Shown here: positions 1 to 7,182 of the stretch, piece after piece
How positions within the stretch are numbered: the stretch's first letter is position 1
Layout of the letters: every line of letters starts with the position of its first letter
From: Terriglobia bacterium
Lineage (GTDB): Bacteria; Acidobacteriota; Terriglobia; Terriglobales; Acidobacteriaceae
Length of the DNA: 40,447 nt
Direction of reading: 5' to 3'
Assembly: GCA_020073015.1 (NCBI GenBank)
Contig: JAIQFZ010000027.1
Location: 1-40,447, forward strand
Program-made: the position numbers and the translations under genes
Notes under the pieces: generated by a model
Databases searched by the model: none
What the model was told of the DNA's origin: nothing
What the model saw: the letters and a program-made list of their open reading frames with translations, nothing else

Positions 1-108
1 CGCGCTTGGGATTCCAACACCGTCCGTTGCTCCGGACTCAACGTAATGGCAGGGGCTATGCGCATCCGCAACTATCTCCTTCATCATAAGACGCGCGCGG
101 ATCGATAA
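1..108 (+). CDS. possible 3' end of an unidentified gene
   Basis: The first frame is open from the window edge to a TAA at 106-108 (35 codons). I do not recognise the peptide, and frame 3 is also open over much of the same stretch, so this may not be coding. It matters mainly because it does not continue the ATPase frame that follows. Confidence 0.15.
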   Translation, partial: RAWDSNTVRCSGLNVMAGAMRIRNYLLHHKTRADR

Positions 109-175
109 AGGTTGTTAGTTGTGACGCACTACACTAGAAGAGCTCGAAAGAGAAAGGCAGGAACTGGAGCTCCAG

Positions 176-1480
176 GTGTTGAACCTCACCGATCAGGCGA
201 CTGCACTCAACACGATCGAAGCCAACTTCGAACTGTTCAAGGGCGAGGTCGAATCCTTCAACAAGGGAATCGCCGACTTGGTAGTCAAGGCGGGGCTGGA
301 GGCTGCCCTTGATTCGTTTTCGATAAGCTGTCCAGACGTTATGCCTCTGATTACTTCCCGACGGAACCAAATCACCTCTGCCGTTGCCGCTGTTCGCGGC
401 GAAACCGGCGGACAAACTGAACAGCGGACCCTGGCCGGGGTCGTACAAGAGATCAAGTCGATCAAGGAGCGGTCAAAGCTCACGGAGGCCAAGAAGAAAG
501 AATATGAGAAGTTCCAACGCGACAAGCAAAAGCTAGAGGAGTCGATCGCTGCCGTCGCCCGTGAGATCAAAGAAATAGAGACAGTAGTGGCGCCAAAAAT
601 CAAGTCGGATCAGGAAGTGCGCCTGGAGAGATATCTTGACTCCCTTGAGCTCTTGAAAGAGGAGCGCGAGATTCTGGAAAAGCTCTATGAGCCGCTTAAA
701 CAAGTGCTCGCAAAGTCAAATGAGACCGCAAGGAAGCTAATGTTTATTTCGCGGACAGCTTTCGACGTCATCAGGCACGCGAGCCGTGGAATCGACCTGT
801 TCGACCGACGCAAGAGCGCCTTTCCTGACCAAGAGAGTCTAGAGGCAGCGCTGTCGAAATTCTTCGACTCCTGCCAGCAAAGCGATTTCGAACGGGAAAC
901 TACCGAACTGGCCGTCAGCGAACTCCTCGACTCTTTCAAGCCGTCACAAATACGCGAACAACTACGGAAAGAGCATACGCCAAAGGATTTTGCTGACTGG
1001 TTTTTTGATGTGGAGGCGTTTTCTACTACTTATGCGATTAAGTTTGACAACAAGGATCTGAAATTCCTGTCCCCAGGGGAAAAGGGAATCGTCTTATTGC
1101 TGCTGTATCTTGAAGCGGAGGAAGGGGACAACCGTCCGCTCATCATCGATCAGCCGGATGATAACTTGGACAACCTGTCGGTGTATCCAAACCTTATCGA
1201 ATATTTCCGAGCCCGGAAGAAGACACGGCAGATCATCATCATCACGCATAACCCGAATCTCGTTGTTAATACAGACTCCGAGCAGGTCATAGTGGCCTCC
1301 TTTGATGGTACTCACTCGCCAAAGCTAGAATATCGCAGCGGTGCTCTTGAGGACACAAACCCCGCCGGAGCCGTTCGCGGCATCAGAGAGGATGTATGCA
1401 GAATTCTCGAAGGAGGGACAAAAGCTTTTCAGCTACGCGAAGCACGGTACGCACTTCCAAGGCACAGTTTACAACAATAG
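176..1480 (+). CDS. C-terminal half of an SMC/TrlF-like AAA ATPase, probably truncated
   Basis: The 434-residue product has a charged, coiled-coil-rich first half and ends in an ABC/SMC-type ATPase lobe. It shows the signature motif LSPGEKG near residue 298, a Walker B-like strand LIIDQPDDNLDN near 322-333 and an H-loop IIIITHNPNL near 352-361. The tail (VCRILEGGTKAFQLREARY) resembles the C-terminus of TrlF-type ATPases. No Walker A is present, although a functional ATPase of this class needs one in its N-terminal lobe. The frame stays open upstream to a TGA at 122-124 and the extra codons 125-175 look coding (Glu-rich), but hold no start, so GTG 176 is the first possible one. Inference: a 5'-truncated remnant of a larger, possibly defence-related gene. 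ATPase family placement is firm; the TrlF assignment is tentative. Confidence 0.65.
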   Translation: MLNLTDQATALNTIEANFELFKGEVESFNKGIADLVVKAGLEAALDSFSISCPDVMPLITSRRNQITSAVAAVRGETGGQTEQRTLAGVVQEIKSIKERSKLTEAKKKEYEKFQRDKQKLEESIAAVAREIKEIETVVAPKIKSDQEVRLERYLDSLELLKEEREILEKLYEPLKQVLAKSNETARKLMFISRTAFDVIRHASRGIDLFDRRKSAFPDQESLEAALSKFFDSCQQSDFERETTELAVSELLDSFKPSQIREQLRKEHTPKDFADWFFDVEAFSTTYAIKFDNKDLKFLSPGEKGIVLLLLYLEAEEGDNRPLIIDQPDDNLDNLSVYPNLIEYFRARKKTRQIIIITHNPNLVVNTDSEQVIVASFDGTHSPKLEYRSGALEDTNPAGAVRGIREDVCRILEGGTKAFQLREARYALPRHSLQQ

Positions 1481-1519
1481 CGGCGGGTGGGCCGAGTGCT
1501 CCACGGCAGAAACCAGCAA

Positions 1520-1765
1520 CTAGGTACTGCCCGCCACTTTCCCCTTCAGCATCCGCACCACCCGATCGAAATCCTCCAGCGTCCCATACTCGATCGTGAT
1601 CTTCCCCTTCCCCTTCCGGTCCCGGATCCGCACCTTCATCCCGAGGATGGTCTCCAGCGACGCGGGGCGTTCCCTACCCTTTGCGCTCTTCGAAACCTGG
1701 GATTCCACGTCGCAGTCCCCGTTAAAGTCTTCGACGGACGTTCGGGTTCTACGAAACACTGCCAC
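1520..1765 (-). pseudogene. parB remnant: duplicated 3' end of parB
   Basis: The last ~50 codons read SLETILGMKVRIRDRKGKGK and onward to a stop, nearly identical to the C-terminal dimerisation domain of the ParB encoded at 3010-4131. By eye there are about five mismatches over ~130 bp. Upstream of this the frame carries only ESQVSKSAKG, which resembles ESQVSKVAQM of ParB about 65 residues before the C-terminus, as if the middle had been deleted. The N-terminal nuclease and helix-turn-helix parts are absent, so it cannot act as ParB. An isolated ParB dimerisation domain could in principle interfere with ParB, but expression is doubtful. Confidence 0.7.
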
Positions 1766-1767
1766 AA

Positions 1768-1801
1768 AAACAAAAGCCCCGCCTCGCGGCGGGACTTTTG
1801 A
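1768..1801 (-). terminator. rho-independent terminator of the secreted-protein gene
   Basis: Read on the minus strand, a GC-rich stem (GTCCCGCC / GGCGGGGC) with a short loop is followed by CTTTTGTTTTTG. It lies about 85 nt beyond the stop of the secreted-protein gene at 1884. The hairpin is nearly the same as the one after parB (2940-2968), so it was probably duplicated with the parB 3' end. Confidence 0.75.
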
Positions 1802-1883
1802 TCTTCACCAGCAACCAGCAGCTAGATCTTACGCCTCAACGTCTTCACCGTCCGATCGGCTACTGCTGGCAGCCAGCATGAGG

Positions 1884-2684
1884 CTAGAACGCCTTATAGG
1901 TCATGTTGAACGTCTTAGTGCCATTCTTCGGGAAGGTTGCAACGTACCAAAGGAAGCCGGATCCATCGCCGTGGAAAGCAGCGGATCCCGCCCAAAGCGC
2001 GGCCGGGTTGCAAGGATCCGGACCGATGCCATTGGAGTTTAGAATGACCGACTCGACGAGAGTCGCAGTCGTATTGGAGGTTAGCGCCAAGCCATAGCTG
2101 AAAGCATCCTGCCCGGTGTACTGCCGGAAGCTGCTCAGCTGGTCATCGTCCGTATAGCCGCCATTCGCGTCGATGTCCACATATCGAATCACATATGCAC
2201 TCCGGGCTATGCCCGAAGTGTTCTTGACCGCCATGGCAACCTTCGCGGATCCAGGAGACATCGCGGTCGCGTTCACCTTCGTGATGGTCTGCGTAATCTG
2301 CCAGATTCCATCACTGGTGGCTCGGGACAGCTTGACGGCAGTGGCCGTCGAGCTCAGCAGTGTGGGAGGGAGCCAGTTGGCGCTGTCATTCGTGGCATAG
2401 TCGTAATAAGCGACGGGAGTTGCAGGGGTAAAGTCACAGATGGCATAGCCTTCGGATGGCCAAGTTCCGGCGATGTGGTCGTTACCCGCTGGATTCGAGA
2501 ATTGAGTGATGTTTCCGTTCGCGGTCACGCAGAATTGCGTGGCGTTCAGCCCGGCGCCGGAACTGAAAGTGTATGCGCAAGTAGTGTCCGCGGAGATCGC
2601 GGCTTTTCCTCGATTGCCCGCCTGCGCTACTAAAAAGGACGAAAGGGTCACGACAACGACAACTAGCACGATTTTCTTCAACAC
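1884..2684 (-). CDS. secreted protein of unknown function
   Basis: The 266-residue product begins with a clear Sec signal peptide (MLKKIVLVVVVVTLSSFLVAQAG) and has a mature part rich in Ser, Thr, Asn and aromatic residues, with several Cys (TCAYTF, FCVTANG, ICDFTP, DPCNP) that could form disulfides. GTG 2684 is chosen because a strong AGGAGG lies five bases upstream (2690-2695) and the signal peptide starts there; the frame is open further upstream but those residues look non-coding. I do not recognise the family; a beta-sandwich exported protein is plausible. The gene lies between two copies of the parB 3' end, with a near-identical terminator following each copy's side, so it may have arrived by insertion. 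Confidence 0.75.
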   Translation of the reverse strand: MLKKIVLVVVVVTLSSFLVAQAGNRGKAAISADTTCAYTFSSGAGLNATQFCVTANGNITQFSNPAGNDHIAGTWPSEGYAICDFTPATPVAYYDYATNDSANWLPPTLLSSTATAVKLSRATSDGIWQITQTITKVNATAMSPGSAKVAMAVKNTSGIARSAYVIRYVDIDANGGYTDDDQLSSFRQYTGQDAFSYGLALTSNTTATLVESVILNSNGIGPDPCNPAALWAGSAAFHGDGSGFLWYVATFPKNGTKTFNMTYKAF

Positions 2685-2707
2685 ATTTTCCTCCTGTTGT
2701 TTTTTGA

Positions 2708-2736
2708 AACATGCCCGACATGAGACCCGGCATGTT
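2708..2736 (-). promoter_or_regulatory. perfect 8-bp inverted repeat in the leader of the secreted-protein gene
   Basis: AACATGCC and GGCATGTT are separated by 13 bases, about 25 nt upstream of the GTG start at 2684. It could be an operator or an mRNA leader hairpin; nothing else in the sequence decides between these. Confidence 0.35.
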
Positions 2737-2939
2737 GACGTACCTGGGACGAGCGTTTCGCGTGGCTGCTCATGCCACACTAATTGCATCTTGACTGACT
2801 AATGGGGAACTTCTTGCTTAGCCTCCGGGGAAAAGGCCAATAACGTGGCAAGAATCATGTTGCAGTTCCGCAGCGCTGTCAAGCAAAAAACTATTCCGAC
2901 CTCAAATTCAACCGGCTCGGTACCACCGCCCACTGCCCC

Positions 2940-2968
2940 AAACAAAAAGCCCCGCCTGGCGGCGGGAC
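2940..2968 (-). terminator. rho-independent terminator of parB
   Basis: On the minus strand GTCCCGCC-GCCA-GGCGGGGC is followed by TTTTTGTTT, about 45 nt beyond the parB stop. The rest of 2685-3009 shows no gene. Confidence 0.8.
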
Positions 2969-3009
2969 CTCATGATTCGCACTAGCAGCTCACAACCGGA
3001 AACCCGCAG

Positions 3010-4131
3010 CTAGGCGCTCCCCGGTACCTTCCCCTTCAGCATCCGCACCACCCGATCGAAATCCTCGATGGTCCCATACTCGATCGTGATCTTCCCCTTG
3101 CCCTTCCGGTCCCGGATCCGCACCTTCATTCCGAGGATGGTCTCCAGCGACCGCTGCGCCGCCCGCACATTCGGATCGACCCACCGCGCCCCGCCCTGCT
3201 TCGGCTCGTCCGGCCTGCCCACCGGAACGTTGATGTCGGTCACCAGATCTTCCAGGGCCATTACCGACAGCTTCTGCTTGATCGCCATCTGCGCCACTTT
3301 CGACACCTGGCTCTCGTCATGCAACCCGAGCAACGCCCGCGCATGGCTGTACGTCAGGTCTCCCCGCCGCAGCGCCGTTTCCACGTCGATGGGTAGCTTC
3401 AGCAGACGCATGTAATTCGAAACCGTCTCGCGCGACGCCCCCACCCGTTTCCCAATCTCTTCCTGCGTCAGTTTGAATTGCGTGCTCAGGTTGGCGAAGG
3501 CCTCGGCTTGCTCCAGGCAGTGCAGGTCTTCGCGCTGCAGGTTCTCGACCAGCGTCATTTCCGCCGCCTGCTGTTCCGAAACCCGCTTCACGATTACCGG
3601 GATCGTTGTCTTGCCCGCCATCTTCGACGCGCGCAAACGCCGCTCGCCCAGGATCAGGATGAACCGCCCCTCTTTTCCCGGACGCACCACGATCGGCTGC
3701 AACACTCCCTGCACCCGGATCGACTCCGCCAGTTCCTCGAGCAGCTCCGGTTCGAACTCCTCGCGCGTTTGGTACGGATTGTGTTCGATCTGATCCAGCG
3801 CCAGCCGAAACACCTGCTCCCCATCCGCAGTCCGCGCCGCCGCCACCGCCTGCAAATCCACAAGCGCAGTTCCGTCGCCGCCATCAAGTGAAGGGACAGA
3901 AGATGGAGAGACGGGCGCCCCCGCCCGGCCATCGCCGGAACCCTCAACCACCGAGGCTGCCCCACTCATGCGCGCATTTTGCGAATGGGTGGGATCCACC
4001 ACCACCCGAGGGCCAGGCAGCAAAGACTCCAGCCCCCGCCCCAAAGCCCGCCGCTTCTCCGCCAATTTCTCAGCCATCTTCTCCACCCCCGATTTCTCCA
4101 CCTTCTCCGCCGCATTCGAAGTACTCTGCAT
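3010..4131 (-). CDS. parB: chromosome partitioning protein ParB
   Basis: ParB binds parS sites, loads as a CTP-dependent clamp and works with the ParA ATPase to segregate the replication origin. The protein (373 residues from this start) has the N-terminal ParA-contact motif RRALGRGLESLLP, the nuclease-like core with IRVQGVLQPIVVRP and the CTP-site motif GERRLRASKMAG, the helix-turn-helix EEIGKRVGASRETVSNYMRL, and a C-terminal dimerisation domain ending LKGKVPGSA. ATG 4131 is preferred over 4185 or 4155 because a GGGGGAG precedes it at good spacing. A region rich in Gly, Ser and Ala between the N-terminus and the core is longer than usual. It lies downstream of parA, separated by 236 bp, and three parS sites lie just beyond parA. 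Confidence 0.93.
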   Translation of the reverse strand: MQSTSNAAEKVEKSGVEKMAEKLAEKRRALGRGLESLLPGPRVVVDPTHSQNARMSGAASVVEGSGDGRAGAPVSPSSVPSLDGGDGTALVDLQAVAAARTADGEQVFRLALDQIEHNPYQTREEFEPELLEELAESIRVQGVLQPIVVRPGKEGRFILILGERRLRASKMAGKTTIPVIVKRVSEQQAAEMTLVENLQREDLHCLEQAEAFANLSTQFKLTQEEIGKRVGASRETVSNYMRLLKLPIDVETALRRGDLTYSHARALLGLHDESQVSKVAQMAIKQKLSVMALEDLVTDINVPVGRPDEPKQGGARWVDPNVRAAQRSLETILGMKVRIRDRKGKGKITIEYGTIEDFDRVVRMLKGKVPGSA

Positions 4132-4186
4132 TCCGTCTCCCCCGTCGTAGTTCATCGTTCTTATTTCATTCTCAGTACGAGTCATC

Positions 4187-4249
4187 CTGAGCGCGGCAGA
4201 ACAGTTCGCGAATGCGAACAGTTCTGCGGAGTCGAAGGACCCCTACCGC
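4187..4249. repeat. dispersed palindromic repeat, family A
   Basis: Has the edges CATCCTGAGCG and GGAGTCGAAGGACCCCTA around an inner inverted repeat (GCAGAACAGTTCGC / GCGAACAGTTCTGC, one mismatch). Relatives occur at 15084-15155, 16005-16077, 16392-16470 and 19168-19241. Here it occupies the parA-parB gap. Confidence 0.7.
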
Positions 4250-4335
4250 CATCCCGTCTCTCGCCGCGCAAAGTCTTCAATCACCCCTGCCCGCTGTGCT
4301 GTTCCTGAGACCTAGGGCCTGAGATCCTGCATTAC

Positions 4336-4367
4336 ATCGATATACATAAATATTTATGTCTGTCGAT
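4336..4367. promoter_or_regulatory. 32-bp interrupted palindrome between parA and parB
   Basis: An AT-rich island abuts the parA stop codon. The core ACATAAATATTTATGT (4344-4359) is a perfect 16-bp palindrome, flanked after three bases on each side by ATCGA and TCGAT. No T-run follows, so it is not an ordinary terminator. It may be a protein-binding site controlling parB or a site of DNA bending. Confidence 0.45.
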
Positions 4368-5183
4368 CTAAGCCGCTTCCCCCGAATCCGGCGCCCCCGG
4401 CGCAGCAGCAGTCGCAACCCCCGCCTGCCGGTCCAGAATCTCCTTCGCCAGCCGGATGTAGCTCTCCGCCCCGCGCGACCGCACGTCATACACCAGCGCC
4501 GGCTTCCCATGGCTTGGAGCTTCCGCCAGCCGGATGTTGCGCGGGATCGTGGTCGTGCACATCTTGTCACCGAAATACTTCTTCAGTTCCTCCGCCACCT
4601 GCTGCGCCAGATTCGTGCGGTCATCAAACATGGTCAGCACCACGCCGTCAACCCCCAGCACAGGATTCAACCCCACCTTGATCCGCTCCACTGTGTCGAG
4701 TAGCTCCGACACGCCTTCGAGCGCAAAGTACTCCGCCTGCATCGGGATGAGCACTCCATCCGCAGCCACCAGCGCGTTCAGCGTGAGCAGGTCCAGGGCC
4801 GGCGGGCAGTCCAGCACGATGAACTGAAACCGCTCGCGCAACGGTGCAATCGCATCTCGCAGCCGAAACTCGCGCCGCTCCGCCTCGACCAGCTCCAGGT
4901 TGGCGCCGATCAGGTTCTTGTGCGATGGGATTAGCCACAGCTGCTCCAGCTCCGTGAGCTGAAGCGCCTCCTCGGCGGAGGCCACACCCATGAGCACGTC
5001 ATACGTGCTGATGCGCTCGGGATCCTTGACCAGGCCGAGGCCGCTGGTGGTGTTCGATTGCGGATCGCAATCGACGATCAGTGTGTTGACCTCGGCCGCT
5101 GCGAGGGAAGCGGCCAGGTTGATGGCGGTCGTGGTCTTGCCGACGCCACCCTTCTGGTTGGCAACCGCGATGACACGTCCCAT
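4368..5183 (-). CDS. parA: chromosome partitioning ATPase ParA
   Basis: ParA-type deviant Walker ATPase that moves ParB-parS complexes over the nucleoid. The 271-residue protein opens MGRVIAVANQKGGVGKTTTA, containing the deviant Walker A KGGVGKTT, followed by the Walker A' strand LIVDCDPQSNTTSGLG and Walker B FIVLDCPPALDLL. Length and motifs fit chromosomal (Soj-like, no N-terminal DNA-binding domain) ParA. The open frame extends 51 codons further upstream, but those codons run through parS sites and are rejected; ATG 5183 starts the conserved domain. Downstream on the same strand is parB; upstream are the parS sites and rsmG, the usual neighbour in many bacteria. Confidence 0.95.
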   Translation of the reverse strand: MGRVIAVANQKGGVGKTTTAINLAASLAAAEVNTLIVDCDPQSNTTSGLGLVKDPERISTYDVLMGVASAEEALQLTELEQLWLIPSHKNLIGANLELVEAERREFRLRDAIAPLRERFQFIVLDCPPALDLLTLNALVAADGVLIPMQAEYFALEGVSELLDTVERIKVGLNPVLGVDGVVLTMFDDRTNLAQQVAEELKKYFGDKMCTTTIPRNIRLAEAPSHGKPALVYDVRSRGAESYIRLAKEILDRQAGVATAAAPGAPDSGEAA

Positions 5184-5269
5184 ATTTTTTCCTGGAAGAT
5201 GTTTGCGCGTCAGAATAGTTCGAATGAGACTGTGAAAGCAACGCCCTATTTTGGTGCAGGCGAATCGAA

Positions 5270-5285
5270 TGTTCCACGTGGAACA
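5270..5285. promoter_or_regulatory. parS site 1
   Basis: TGTTCCACGTGGAACA is a perfect 16-bp palindrome matching the known chromosomal parS consensus (TGTTYCACGTGRAACA). ParB from the adjacent gene is the expected binder. Confidence 0.92.
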
Positions 5286-5312
5286 CTCCGCACATTTCGC
5301 GCAGGTTGAAAG

Positions 5313-5328
5313 TGTTCCACGTGGAACA
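5313..5328. promoter_or_regulatory. parS site 2
   Basis: Same 16-bp palindrome as site 1, with the symmetry extending to 20 bp (AGTGTTCCAC / GTGGAACACT, 5311-5330). It starts 43 bp after site 1. Confidence 0.92.
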
Positions 5329-5365
5329 CTACGCACGGCTGAGGGATATGCGCAGATATGAGAAA

Positions 5366-5381
5366 TGTTCCACGTGGAACA
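5366..5381. promoter_or_regulatory. parS site 3
   Basis: Third exact copy, starting 53 bp after site 2. The 320-bp gene-free stretch 5184-5503 holds these three sites and presumably the parA promoter; no convincing DnaA-box cluster was seen. Confidence 0.92.
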
Positions 5382-5503
5382 CTTTGGCTTCGCTTGGTTC
5401 CGCGCACGATTTTATGAAAGTTGTTCCACTCAGTACCGATTAATAGTTCCAATACTGGCCGCGATTTTCCACTTATGGCGGTTGTGGCTGGCAGTCTATC
5501 CCA

Positions 5504-6235
5504 CTATTGTTGATGTACCCCGATCGCCAATACCCTTGAGCGTGACTGCGGGACACTTATTGGTTGGTGCCAATCTATAGTGGGGGCCAGGTTGGGGAGG
5601 TTGGGAAGCTGGCTGGCACCTATAAGAAGAGCCAGACGGGCCGCTGGGGCCAGGAACCTGATGGCCAGGGGGAGGACGACATCGAAGCGCTCTACGGCTC
5701 GCAGAGTGACGACGTCGGCTTGGGGTGGGTTCTGGCTGACTAGCGTTTCAGCGCGTTCGGTGATTACATTGACGTCCGTCAATGTAAGAGATCGGGCTAC
5801 TTCGCGGAGGAAGGCGGCTTTCTTGTGATTGGATTCGATCAGGGTGAGGTGGATGTTCGGGGACCAGATCTTGACCGGGAGGGCTGGGAATCCGGCTCCG
5901 GAGCCCAGGTCCAATACTCGGGGACGCGGTGGAATCCCACTCATCGCAACTTGCGCGATGAGTGGGGCACCCGCTTCGGTGGATGGGGACAAACCCGGCG
6001 CGGACAGGAGTGTCCGCGCCACACGGTCCGCTGGGAACAGGTGGCGGGCGAGGAAGAAGCTTTCGCCGAAGTGGCGGGTCACGATTTCTTCGGGATCACG
6101 AACGGCGGTTAAGTTGATGCGGGCGTTCCAGCGGAGTAATAGATCGATGTATATCGATATTTGTTCGAGCGCGAGTGCAAGGAGCGGCTGATCGAGGAAG
6201 GGTACGAGCAGGGCGGCGATGCGGGCGGTGTCCAT
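5504..6235 (-). CDS. rsmG: 16S rRNA (guanine527-N7)-methyltransferase RsmG, with in-frame repeat insertion
   Basis: RsmG (GidB) uses S-adenosylmethionine to methylate G527 of 16S rRNA. The 243-residue product shows the family N-terminus (LLLRWNARINLTAVRDPEEI, HFGESFFLARHLFP), the SAM-binding glycine motif VLDLGSGAGFPALPVKI (about 107-123) and the following LIESNHKKAAFLREV. Between HLFP and the SAM motif, residues about 71-104 are an extra segment, RTLLSAPGLSPSTEAGAPLI and beyond, that RsmG proteins normally lack. It is encoded by a dispersed repeat also found at 33606, 35934 and 32990. The frame is kept, so the protein is probably functional with a longer loop. parA lies downstream. Confidence 0.9.
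   Translation of the reverse strand: MDTARIAALLVPFLDQPLLALALEQISIYIDLLLRWNARINLTAVRDPEEIVTRHFGESFFLARHLFPADRVARTLLSAPGLSPSTEAGAPLIAQVAMSGIPPRPRVLDLGSGAGFPALPVKIWSPNIHLTLIESNHKKAAFLREVARSLTLTDVNVITERAETLVSQNPPQADVVTLRAVERFDVVLPLAIRFLAPAARLALLIGASQLPNLPNLAPTIDWHQPISVPQSRSRVLAIGVHQQ
5924..6025. repeat. dispersed repeat inserted inside rsmG (family B)
   Basis: Contains GACAGGAGTGTCCGCGCCAC, the same core as at 33606-33632 and 35934-35957, plus an inverted repeat around CATCGCAACTTGCGCGATGA. It adds about 34 codons in frame. Confidence 0.75.
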
Positions 6236-6337
6236 GGGCGAGGTGGGGAGATTGTAAATCTCCCGGCAGGCCCGCAGCGGTGCATCGCCGACATTTGCCG
6301 TCCCTCAACAAATAATTCCAAAAAAAGATACCGGGTC

Positions 6338-6364
6338 TGTCGATCTGATTGCCCGTCGTTCGAC
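6338..6364 (+). promoter_or_regulatory. predicted ECF42-type promoter of first DGPF gene
   Basis: TGTCGA (6338-6343), a 17-base spacer, then CGAC (6361-6364). The same element with the same spacing stands before the second DGPF gene. As I recall, published ECF42 promoters have TGTCGA at -35 and CGA/TC at -10. The start would lie near 6371, giving a leader of about 70 nt. Confidence 0.72.
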
Positions 6365-6444
6365 GTCTAATTAGAGCCTGGGTTTGGGCGGTCGAGATCG
6401 GCCGGGGCCCAGCTCATAACACGAAACAACATGGAGACATGAAG

Positions 6445-6870
6445 ATGAGATGCATGGTGATCGTCAAGGCCAACAAGGATTCGGAGGCGGGCGTTCTCCC
6501 GAGCAAGGAGATCCTGACCGAGATGGGGAAGTTCAACGAAGAGCTGGTGAAGGCCGGCGTCATGCTGGCGGCGGAGGGGCTGCACGCGAGTTCGAAAGGG
6601 GTGCGCGTCAAGTTCTCTGGCGCAACCCGGACCGTGATCGACGGGCCGTTCACCGAGACGAAGGAGCTGATCGCCGGCTTCTGGCTGTGGCAGGTGAGGT
6701 CCATGGCCGAGGCGGTCGAGTGGCTCAAGCGTGCCCCGTTCGGCGGGGGAGTCGAGGTCGAGATTCGCCAGGTCTTCGAGGCGGAGGATTTTGGCGCCGA
6801 GCTTACGCCCGAGCTCAAGGCGCAGGAGGAGCGGCTGCGTACGGAGGTCGGGAAGCGAAAGGTCTTGTGA
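6445..6870 (+). CDS. YCII/DGPF-domain protein 1
   Basis: A 141-residue soluble protein of the YCII-related (DGPF) family, a small ferredoxin-like alpha+beta fold whose biochemical role is largely unknown. The hallmark DGPFTETKELIAGFWLWQV lies near residues 69-87, followed by EIRQVFEAEDFG. ATG 6445 is chosen because GGAG (6433-6436) is eight bases upstream, as in the paralogue; ATG 6439 is an alternative. The gene sits behind a TGTCGA-N17-CGAC promoter and is followed by a paralogue and an ECF42-type sigma factor. Genomic linkage of DGPF genes with ECF42 sigma factors is established, so regulation by that sigma factor is likely. Confidence 0.88.
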   Translation: MRCMVIVKANKDSEAGVLPSKEILTEMGKFNEELVKAGVMLAAEGLHASSKGVRVKFSGATRTVIDGPFTETKELIAGFWLWQVRSMAEAVEWLKRAPFGGGVEVEIRQVFEAEDFGAELTPELKAQEERLRTEVGKRKVL

Positions 6871-6947
6871 CGTCGCGACACCACTAAAAGGTTGCGACCT
6901 CCATCCTGACTACGGCGCTGAAGGGTGTGCGTGAGAACTTGTCTTTC

Positions 6948-7024
6948 GCCCCGCTGGGGCTTGTCGCGTTCCCGCTTTCCCACGGCTTGCGCCGTGGGCT
7001 GTATTCTTACGCCGCTTCGCGGCT
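6948..7024. repeat. dispersed palindromic cluster between the DGPF genes
   Basis: Three consecutive short hairpins: GCCCC/GGGGC (6948-6960), CCCACGGC/GCCGTGGG (6979-6998) and GCCGC/GCGGC (7011-7024). There is no gene in 6871-7182 apart from this cluster and the second promoter. Confidence 0.55.
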
Positions 7025-7074
7025 GGGAGCGTTACGTTTTGTTTCTACCGTTTCGCCGAAATTTTAGTTTTCAG

Positions 7075-7101
7075 TGTCGATTTTTCGGGACTTCGTTCGA
7101 C
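7075..7101 (+). promoter_or_regulatory. predicted ECF42-type promoter of second DGPF gene
   Basis: TGTCGA (7075-7080), 17 bases, CGAC (7098-7101). Bases after the -10 (TAGAGCC, CGGTCGAG, AGCCCAGCTCA) also match the leader of the first DGPF gene, so promoter and leader were duplicated with the gene. Confidence 0.72.
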
Positions 7102-7182
7102 GTGGAAATAGAGCCCAGGTTCAGACGGTCGAGGCCGTCCGGGAGCCCAGCTCACAATTCAAAACCAAAAGGAGATATGACG

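Noticed and set aside
5184-5336. 51-codon upstream extension of parA
   Set aside because: The codons are read through two parS sites; the Walker A motif begins right after ATG 5183.
5270-5381. Three regularly repeated palindromes as a CRISPR array
   Set aside because: The units are 16-bp perfect parS palindromes with unequal short gaps and no cas genes.
5184-5503. Replication origin beside parAB
   Set aside because: No DnaA-box cluster or AT-rich unwinding element was visible, and no dnaA, dnaN or mnmG gene is in the window.
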